DNA from: an uncultured Acetatifactor sp.
GTDB taxonomy: Bacteria; Bacillota; Clostridia; Lachnospirales; Lachnospiraceae
Reading direction: 5' to 3'
NCBI GenBank assembly: GCA_910580225.1
Contig: CAJTXE010000003.1
Coordinates: 1-6,845 of the forward strand
Length of the DNA stretch: 6,845 nt
Part shown: positions 1 through 5,697 of the stretch, piece by piece
How positions within the stretch are numbered: the stretch's first letter is position 1
How the letters are laid out: every line of letters begins with the position of its first letter
Program-made: the position numbers and the translations under genes
Notes under the pieces: model-generated
Databases searched by the model: none
What the model saw: only the letters and a program-made list of their open reading frames with translations
What the model was told of the DNA's origin: nothing

Positions 1-45
1 TTCGGATATCTTCTGTTCTATCAATCGCTGAAATTTTTCCTTCAT
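1..45 (-). CDS. Start of an unidentified gene, cut by the left edge
   Basis: Reading the minus strand from the ATG at 45-43 gives 15 codons, MKEKFQRLIEQKISE, open to the window edge. The peptide is charged and helix-like; no family can be named from it. An alternative in-frame ATG at 93-91 would add 16 residues, but neither start has a well-spaced ribosome binding site: an AAAGGA lies about 17 bases ahead of the ATG at 45. It sits just downstream of the short ORF ending at 53 and could belong to the same minus-strand transcript as the 168-aa gene. The start and the reality of this gene are inference. Confidence 0.35.
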   Translation of the reverse strand, partial: MKEKFQRLIEQKISE

Positions 46-52
46 GGTTATT

Positions 53-163
53 TTAGCTATTTCCTTTCGGTTTAACCTGAATGTTATCACCATAATCTAA
101 CAGTACAGTCAAAGCATGACCAAGCAATCGAAATTTATTTATTTCGTCTTTTATGCCATTCAT
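53..163 (-). CDS. Possible 36-aa small ORF overlapping the 168-aa gene
   Basis: An ATG at 163-161 opens a 36-codon frame that ends with TAA at 55-53. It overlaps the last 29 bases of the 168-aa gene in another frame. The composition (DEINKFRLLGHALTVLLDYG) looks like real protein rather than shadow sequence, with an amphipathic stretch in the middle. No ribosome binding site is seen, so expression would need translational coupling to the upstream gene. It could equally be a remnant of a longer gene, because the protein-like sequence reads upstream into the overlap. No family is recognised. Confidence 0.25.
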   Translation of the reverse strand: MNGIKDEINKFRLLGHALTVLLDYGDNIQVKPKGNS

Positions 164-641
164 TCCAAAACGCGATATATCCGTTGCGCTCAAATTCGTC
201 TGTCGGTACTTTTTTGGGTGTACAAGATTTATAAAATGTTTCAATTTTATCTGCAAAACGAAAAACTTCTCTCTCGTAAGCAGCAATAGATACATATTCT
301 CTTGTACCATCTTCTAATTCGAATATGACAGAATTTCCATCATGTATAACAGACCAGTCAATTCCATTAGGGCAACCTAAAATTGTTACATTATCTAATG
401 TTTCATTAGGAATCATGAAATGACCGCAACATGGCAACATCTGATTGTCGGTATTGATGATATGATTTTCAATTAAGGTTTTTAGCAAATAAAGTGCTGT
501 TGCGCTTATGGTAGCATCATATTCGAATTTGCATTTACCAATACAGACAATGGCGTGACCATGCAAACACAGATCTTCAGAATTATCTTTACTTCCGTCA
601 ATCCATTCAAAATCTGTAGCATCTATCGAAAATAATCCCAT
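135..641 (-). CDS. Hypothetical protein, 168 aa, soluble, function unknown
   Basis: Starts MGLFSIDATDFEWIDG and ends EWHKRRNK. The ATG at 641-639 is preferred over an upstream in-frame TTG (656-654) because a GAGAGG ribosome binding site (654-649) lies 7 bases ahead of it. There is no signal peptide or membrane segment, so it is probably cytoplasmic. It is acidic in the first third, has a Cys pair (residues 71-72, in LPCCGHF), and is rich in aromatic residues at the C-terminus. I do not recognise a named domain. Its small size, AT-rich composition and place beside a mobile-element remnant resemble accessory genes such as immunity-type proteins, but that is only a guess. The reading frame is intact and looks functional. 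Confidence 0.75.
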   Translation of the reverse strand: MGLFSIDATDFEWIDGSKDNSEDLCLHGHAIVCIGKCKFEYDATISATALYLLKTLIENHIINTDNQMLPCCGHFMIPNETLDNVTILGCPNGIDWSVIHDGNSVIFELEDGTREYVSIAAYEREVFRFADKIETFYKSCTPKKVPTDEFERNGYIAFWNEWHKRRNK

Positions 642-689
642 GTAATAACCTCTCAAATTTCATTTTTGTTAGCAATTCTCAACATCAGA

Positions 690-698
690 ATTGTACCA
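690..698 (-). promoter_or_regulatory. Candidate extended -10 promoter for the 168-aa gene
   Basis: On the minus strand the sequence reads TGG-TACAAT, matching an extended -10 element (TGnTATAAT) with one mismatch in the hexamer. It lies about 50 bases upstream of the ATG at 641. The -35 region (TGGAAA at 17-base spacing) is poor, which extended -10 promoters tolerate. Transcription would start near 683. This is a sequence call only. Confidence 0.4.
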
Positions 699-750
699 TA
701 ATCCTTTACAAATTTCCATACAGAGGATAGAGAAGGATATTGATGTAAAT

Positions 751-783
751 AAGGGGGCGATCATCTCACCCCTTTATCTTTTT
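751..783 (+). terminator. Terminator-like hairpin with T-rich tail, next to the intron 5' end
   Basis: AAGGGG (751-756) pairs with CCCCTT (769-774) around a 12-base loop and is followed by TATCTTTTT (775-783). The stem is short but GC-rich. No plus-strand gene precedes it in the window, so what it once terminated is unknown. The intron remnant begins immediately after the T run, and hairpins of this kind are the known landing sites of class C group II introns. Confidence 0.4.
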
Positions 784-1300
784 GCGCATGACGGGCATGC
801 CCGTGTTCTGTGGTGAAAGTCCACTTAGGTGTAGCTGCCGACGAACTTTATAGCGAATCCCAAGGTTTGCATCGTGAGGTGCAGGTGGGAAGAAGGGATA
901 GCAAAATCGTAGCCCTACGGGCAGAAACCCGATAACAAGGCGTTTGTGGTGGGTGAGTTAGCGCAAGATAACAAAGCCCAAAAAGTAGCCGTAACTCATA
1001 GGCGTAAATCGGGAGGGTAGACGAGGAAAGAACACGGACTTATCCCGTGAGGTCGCACGGACGCAGGTATTGGTTGAAGTATCCCGCCGCGGTTGAAAAC
1101 GATTTATCGTGAGAAGTCAGCAGAAGCCATAGCAGGCGAAAGCCGAAGGGCTGAACAATGTAACCGTGTAATCAAATGTATGCTTTATGGAATACCAGAC
1201 GGCAGGAAGGGCAAAACGCAAATGAGCAGATACTGTAATTACTTAGGGCGAATCCATGAAAACGGAAAGGAGAAAGCACACTCAAACTGTATGATAATCA
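782..1300 (+). mobile_element. Group II intron, 5' remnant lacking the reverse transcriptase and 3' domains
   Basis: The block has the look of bacterial group II intron domains I to III. A GCGCATG start is followed by the palindrome ACGGGCATGCCCGT (791-804), a GTGG/CCAC stem closing on TGAAAGT (810-824), many short GC stems with GNRA-like loops, and phrases such as GGAGGGTAGACGAGGAAAG (1010-1028). The expected 5' consensus is GTGYG; here the aligned bases are TTGCG (782-786), so base 1 differs or the true end is displaced. A full element would carry a reverse transcriptase/maturase in domain IV and then a 34-base domain V and domain VI. None is present before the mannosidase gene. The right boundary is uncertain; an AAGGGTGG near 1299-1306 could be the former ribosome binding site of the lost maturase. 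It is not expected to splice or move by itself. The family call is from memory of such introns, not a search. Confidence 0.75.
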
Positions 1301-1315
1301 AGGGTGGATTTCGGC

Positions 1316-1344
1316 TTGCACGGCGCATTTTTTATTGCTATACT
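1316..1344 (+). promoter_or_regulatory. Promoter of the beta-mannosidase gene
   Basis: TTGCAC (1316-1321), a 17-base spacer, and TATACT (1339-1344) make a near-consensus sigma-A promoter. Transcription would start near 1351, giving a leader of about 33 bases that includes AAGGAAG (1368-1374), 9 bases before the ATG at 1384. No clear operator palindrome is seen. The promoter lies just beyond the apparent end of the intron remnant. Confidence 0.65.
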
Positions 1345-1383
1345 GTGTGTAAACAGAAGGATTAAAAAAGGAAGAGTACGGAT

Positions 1384-3873
1384 ATGATCATACAGAAATT
1401 GCACGAAAACTGGAAAATGTGTATAGCCGGAACCGGAGATTATCTTCCGGCCTCAGTACCGGGCAGCGTTTACAATGACCTGTTGACCAACGGGCGGATG
1501 GAGGATCCCTATTACCGGGACAATGAGACGAAAGCCCTTGGGGTGATGGAGGACGATTTTGAGTATGTGTCGCGCTTTGATGTGGATGGTGGGCTTCTGG
1601 AATGTGACCAGGTGCTGCTGCGCTTTGACGGAATCGACACGCTCGGCGATATCTGGGTCAACGGAACCCTGATCGGGGATGTGAATAACATGCACCGCAC
1701 ATGGGAATTTCCGGTGAAGGGAATTCTGCGGGAAACCGGAAACGAGCTGAAGGTGGTGCTGCGTTCTCCCACGAAATTTATCCGGGAGGAGTATGAGAAG
1801 GACCCGATTCCCGGAAGCGGGGATGCCATGAGGGGATTTCCGTATTTGCGGAAGGCACATTGCATGTTCGGATGGGACTGGGGGCCGCGCCTTCCGGATG
1901 CGGGAATCTGGCGTGACGTGAAGCTGATAGGCTTTTATGAGGCCAGGATTGACAGCGTATATATCACCCAGGCTCATGAGAGCGGAAAAGTGACCCTGAA
2001 ACTGGATGTGGACGTGGAGCGTCTGGGGGAGGAACATCTGCGCAGGTTCGGACAGGATGAAGGCAGGCTTTCCGGCCTGTACTGCAGGGTGACGGTGACA
2101 GAGCCAGGCGGCGGGAGGCGGAGTTACAGCCATCAGGAGGCTATGGCGGGAATTGTCATAGAGAAGCCACAGCTGTGGTGGCCCAGCGGATACGGAAGTC
2201 AGCCGCTGTATGAGGTGGAGGCAGAACTGGTTTCGGACTGCGGCCGGGAGGGCATGGTACTGGATACCTGGAAGCGCAGCATCGGCCTGCGGACCATGAC
2301 TGTGTGCACCGAAAAAGATGAATACGGCGAACAGTTCTGCCATATGGTGAACGGGGTAAAAATCTTTGCCATGGGAGCCGACTACATTCCGGAGGACAAT
2401 ATCCTGCCCCGGGTGACGCCGGAGCGCACTTATCATCTGCTGCTCCAGGCCAAAAACGCCAACCACAACTGTGTCCGCGTCTGGGGAGGCGGGCATTATC
2501 CCGGGGAGGCCTTCTGGGATGCCTGCGACAGGCTGGGGCTGATTGTGTGGGAGGATTTTATGTTTGCCTGCGCGGTTTACGATCTGACGGAGGAATTTGA
2601 GGAGAATATCCGGGCGGAATTTATCGACAATATCAAGCGGATCCGCCACCATGCCTCCCTGGGCCTGTGGTGCGGCAACAATGAGATGGAGATGTTTGTA
2701 AAGCAGGGCGGATTCTGGATCAATAAGGCAAAACAGAAGAGCGATTATGTCAAAATGTATGAATATATCCTGCCGAAACTGGTGAGGGAGTATGATCCCA
2801 ATACGTTTTACTGGCCTTCCAGTCCTTCTTCCGGGGGCGCTTTCGACGAGCCCAACGACGAGAACAGGGGAGATGTGCATTACTGGAATGTATGGCATGG
2901 CAACAGGCCGTTTACGGCGTACCGTAGATTCTATTTCCGGTATGTGTCGGAGTTTGGTTTTCAGTCCTTCCCTTCTCTGAAAACCTGTGAATCCTTCACC
3001 CTGCCGGAGGACAGGAATATTTTTTCCTATGTGATGGAGAAGCATCAGCGGAACGCCAGTGCCAACGGCAAGATTATGAATTACATGCAGCAGACTTTTC
3101 TGTATCCTTCGGACTTCGGCACCTTGCTCTATGCGTCGCAGCTGCTGCAGGCGGAGGCCATCCGCTACGGCGTGGAGCATTTCCGCAGGAACCGGGGCCG
3201 CTGTATGGGAACCGTGGTGTGGCAGCTGAACGACTGCTGGCCGGTGGCAAGCTGGTCCTCCATTGACTATTACGGCCGGTGGAAAGCGCTGCATTACTAC
3301 GAGAAACGCTTCTTTGCGCCGGTGATGATTTCCTGTGAGGAAGAGGGAATTCTGACCCAGGATACCAATGTGAACGCCCAGCCCTATGAGGTGAAGAAAT
3401 CCATCCGGCTGAATGTGGCAAATGAGACCCGGGAGCCGGTGACCGCAGCGGTGCGGTGGACTCTGCGGGATGCCCGGGGGCAGGTGAGACGCGGGGGAGA
3501 ACAGGAGGTGACGGTGCCTGCCCTTTCCACTTTGTGGATGGAGCGGGAGGATATGGCGGATGCGGCCCTTTATGAGGACTATGTGAGCTATGAGTGCCTG
3601 CGGGACGGGGAGGTGATCTCCGGCGGCACCATATTGTTCTGCGCGCCCAAGCATTTCCGGTTTGCGGATCCGGGCCTGCAGGTGCACGTGGATGGAGAGG
3701 AACTGGTGGTGACGTCCTCTGCCTATGCAAAGTCCGTGGAGATCATCAATGAGAAAGATGATCTGCTCTTGGAGGACAATTACTTTGACATAAATGCCGG
3801 GCAGCGGCGGGTGAAGATCTTGGAAGGGAGGCCGGAAGGCCTGACTGTGCGGAGCGTGTTCAATATTCGTTAG
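1384..3873 (+). CDS. Beta-mannosidase, glycoside hydrolase family 2, 829 aa
   Basis: Retaining exo-hydrolase that removes terminal beta-linked mannose from manno-oligosaccharides or the Man-beta-1,4-GlcNAc core of N-glycans. With no signal peptide, it should act in the cytoplasm on imported sugars. Domain order fits the family: N-terminal sugar-binding jelly roll (about 1-180, with FGWDWGPRLPDAGIW at 162-176), an Ig-like domain (about 190-300), a TIM barrel (about 305-640) and C-terminal beta domains. The acid/base is predicted to be E434 in WCGNNEME and the nucleophile E523 in VSEFGFQS; RVWGGGHYPGEAFWD (365-379) is a typical substrate-site segment. Length is normal for the family and the frame is intact. 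The start is fixed by AAGGAAG 9 bases upstream. It appears monocistronic. The exact substrate cannot be read from sequence; related GH2 enzymes are less likely because of the WDWGP and GNNE contexts. Confidence 0.93.
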   Translation: MIIQKLHENWKMCIAGTGDYLPASVPGSVYNDLLTNGRMEDPYYRDNETKALGVMEDDFEYVSRFDVDGGLLECDQVLLRFDGIDTLGDIWVNGTLIGDVNNMHRTWEFPVKGILRETGNELKVVLRSPTKFIREEYEKDPIPGSGDAMRGFPYLRKAHCMFGWDWGPRLPDAGIWRDVKLIGFYEARIDSVYITQAHESGKVTLKLDVDVERLGEEHLRRFGQDEGRLSGLYCRVTVTEPGGGRRSYSHQEAMAGIVIEKPQLWWPSGYGSQPLYEVEAELVSDCGREGMVLDTWKRSIGLRTMTVCTEKDEYGEQFCHMVNGVKIFAMGADYIPEDNILPRVTPERTYHLLLQAKNANHNCVRVWGGGHYPGEAFWDACDRLGLIVWEDFMFACAVYDLTEEFEENIRAEFIDNIKRIRHHASLGLWCGNNEMEMFVKQGGFWINKAKQKSDYVKMYEYILPKLVREYDPNTFYWPSSPSSGGAFDEPNDENRGDVHYWNVWHGNRPFTAYRRFYFRYVSEFGFQSFPSLKTCESFTLPEDRNIFSYVMEKHQRNASANGKIMNYMQQTFLYPSDFGTLLYASQLLQAEAIRYGVEHFRRNRGRCMGTVVWQLNDCWPVASWSSIDYYGRWKALHYYEKRFFAPVMISCEEEGILTQDTNVNAQPYEVKKSIRLNVANETREPVTAAVRWTLRDARGQVRRGGEQEVTVPALSTLWMEREDMADAALYEDYVSYECLRDGEVISGGTILFCAPKHFRFADPGLQVHVDGEELVVTSSAYAKSVEIINEKDDLLLEDNYFDINAGQRRVKILEGRPEGLTVRSVFNIR

Positions 3874-3922
3874 AGGATAGGATGTGGATTGTGCCAGAAT
3901 GCCGTCATTCGTGCCAAAAGTA

Positions 3923-3950
3923 TTGTTTTTTTCCAGGGACAGTGTATAAT
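3923..3950 (+). promoter_or_regulatory. Promoter of the BTAD-type regulator gene
   Basis: TTGTTT (3923-3928), a 16-base spacer and a perfect TATAAT (3945-3950). Transcription would begin near 3957, leaving a leader of about 120 bases before the start codon at 4077. The separate promoter argues against read-through from the mannosidase as the only source of transcript. Confidence 0.6.
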
Positions 3951-4063
3951 AAAGTTGTCGTATATGCGTTATTGAATATGGATGTATATGGCGGAAGGGG
4001 CGGCGTTATTCGGCGATGGGCGGGAAGGCGGGCGCCGATGGAAAGCCGCCAGGCTGTCAGGAC

Positions 4064-4069
4064 AGGAGG
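4064..4069 (+). promoter_or_regulatory. Ribosome binding site fixing the regulator start
   Basis: A perfect AGGAGG lies 7 bases before the ATG at 4077. A second ATG at 4073 in another frame is only 3 bases away and leads to a short frame without regulator similarity. The site therefore selects 4077, which opens with MAEKVLRIIMFGGF, the usual first strand of this family's winged-helix domain. Confidence 0.8.
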
Positions 4070-4076
4070 GGAATGA

Positions 4077-5329
4077 ATGGCGGAAAAGGTATTGCGTATT
4101 ATTATGTTCGGCGGATTTGCCATGTATTATGGAGAAGATGCGGTGGTTTAAAACAAGACGGGAAGCTCCAAATCGGTGCGCCTTCTCCAGATACTTCTGC
4201 TGAGTTTGAAGAGCGGAATCTCAAAGAACGAGCTTATTGACAATCTGTACGGGTGGAACGAAAAGGCGGATATGGCAAACCGGAATAAAAACCTGAACAA
4301 CCTGATTTACCGGCTGAAAGGCCAATTGGCTTCCTGCGGCCTGCCGGAAAGCGAGTATGTGGAAATTATTGACGGAATGTGTTATTTTAAATGTCCCACT
4401 ACACTGGAATTGGATACGCAGGAGTTTGAGGAGACAGTATGTGTTGCCAGAAGTACGGGGGGGTAAAGCGCGTACAGCTGCTGTGCAGGGCAAACCAGAT
4501 ATACCGGGGAGAATTGCTTCCGGTGAATCTGTCGGATATGTGGTTCTTCCACCGGAGCAATTATTTTAAGGAATTGTATGTGGAGACGGTAATGGCATTG
4601 GAGGAGGAATACCTGAAGAACCGGGATTTCAAGAACCGGATGCTGCTGTACGCCAGGGCAGCGGCCATTTACCCATTTGAAAACTGGCAGGTGAAACAGA
4701 TTAAGTGTAATCTGGAGGTTTACAGATATGATGAGGCCATGGAAATTTACAATAATACCATGGAACTGTACGCCCGGGAGCTTGGAAGTCCGCCTACGGC
4801 AGAGATGCAGGAATGTTTCGAGAGGATAGAGCTAATGGATGAAAACCACCGAAGAAATACGAGTGACTCCAAGGGGTGGAAAAATCTGGACAAAGTGTTC
4901 CTGGGCCGGAAGGAAGATATTAAGAAGACGATATTTGGTGAGGAGCACGTCAAGGGTGCATATTATTGTACATATCCCAGTTTTGTGGATTACTGCCGCC
5001 TGGTGGCAAGAGCCAAGTCCAGAAGTGAATTTGATGCTGTACTTATGTTTCTGACCTTGAGTCAGAGGGAAAAGGAGGGACAGAAGCAGATTGATCTGCA
5101 AGGGCAGATGCAGCTGCTGAAAAATGTAATCGGTACTTCCCTGCGCATCGGGGATGCCTATACCAGGTATGGTAACCGGCACTTTATACTGATGCTGGCA
5201 CAGACGAATCCGGATTTCTGCAGTGATATCTTTCAGAGGATTGAGACGGCTTATATGAAAAATGCCGGGAAGGGGCAGCTGTGGTACTATGCGGATATGA
5301 CCCAGACGCTGCGGGAGGCTGGGGTGTAG
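4077..5329 (+). pseudogene. BTAD-family transcriptional regulator, broken by a stop codon and a frameshift
   Basis: Read through both breaks, this is a 417-residue regulator: an OmpR-type winged helix (about 5-107; recognition-helix region NRNKNLNNLIYRLK), a bacterial transcriptional activator domain of TPR-like helices (about 113-260; IYRGELLP, AAAIYPFENWQ and MELYARELGSPP are typical), and a GGDEF-like tail. The tail keeps SLRIGDAYTRYG but has GNRHF where GGDEF should be, so no cyclic-di-GMP synthesis is expected. The first break is TAA at 4149-4151 (codon 25). The second is at the G run 4457-4463: the upstream frame stops at TAA 4464-4466, while the activator domain continues in the -1 frame. 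One extra G would restore it. The rest of the gene has no further stops over about 860 bases. Explanations are recent decay, sequencing error at the homopolymer, or recoding. Two separate lesions favour decay. The target genes are unknown. Confidence 0.8.
4428..4433 (+). promoter_or_regulatory. Internal ribosome binding site inside the broken regulator
   Basis: GAGGAG ends 5 bases before an ATG at 4439 that lies in the downstream frame, just ahead of the G7 frameshift. It could start a 296-aa product (4439-5329) made of the activator domain and the GGDEF-like tail without the DNA-binding domain. The match may be chance, since it also encodes the FEET stretch of the upstream frame. Confidence 0.35.
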
Positions 5330-5697
5330 TTTTGTAGTTTTTGTTTTATCTGAATAATCAGAGTGCAGGATAATTAACACACAGACATCTTTGAAGAGAG
5401 GTATTGGGCTGAATCAGAGCCGGAATCCTTTTCGAAAAAGGTGAATGTGTGTTTTTTACTATTTTTGGAAAAAGTGTCAAATTGAGATGAAATGAGGCAG
5501 TTTGCAGGATACTTCACTTGATACAATAGGAGGCGAAGATAGGAAAGACCTCTCATTTACAGTTGGAAAAATGCGGTGATAAACTGCCGTGTTTCCAGGT
5601 ATACAGAGAGGACGCACATTGGCCCGACGGATCGAGACATTGCGTACTGGCAGAGAATCGGGCGGTGCAGGTTGTAATGTGAAAGAGGAGAGAGGAT
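5330..5697. other. Intergenic region of 368 bases without a gene
   Basis: No convincing ORF is seen on either strand. The contents are a short hairpin CCTTTT-CGA-AAAAGG (5427-5441) with a T6 run about 10 bases further on (5452-5457), too far away for a clean terminator, and a TACAAT (5522-5527) that could be a -10 element but has no good -35 (AGTTTG at 17-base spacing). The last part is the leader of the serine-rich gene and ends in its ribosome binding site, AGGAG (5686-5690), 7 bases before the ATG. Confidence 0.5.

Noticed and set aside
1093..1365. 90-aa plus-strand frame across the intron remnant and mannosidase promoter
   Set aside because: It starts at a TTG without a ribosome binding site inside structured intron RNA, shows no reverse transcriptase motif, and runs through the promoter of the next gene.
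1453..3687. 744-aa open frame on the minus strand opposite the mannosidase
   Set aside because: It is fully antisense to an intact, clearly recognisable enzyme gene. Its composition is rich in His, Pro, Leu and Arg with no domain, and it is explained by the GC-rich codon pattern of the sense strand.
3885..3932. Possible terminator after the mannosidase: GAATG-CCGT-CATTC stem, GTGCCA direct repeats and a later T7 run
   Set aside because: The stem is only 5 bp and the T run begins about 15 bases after it, while the T run also forms part of the regulator's -35 region.
3982..4240. Short plus-strand frames around the regulator start (64-74 aa)
   Set aside because: They overlap the leader and the winged-helix region in the wrong frames. 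The AGGAGG is spaced for the ATG at 4077, and only that frame resembles a protein family.
5427..5457. CCTTTT/AAAAGG hairpin as the regulator's terminator
   Set aside because: The stem is AT-rich and the T run starts about 10 bases beyond it, so it lacks the form of an intrinsic terminator.
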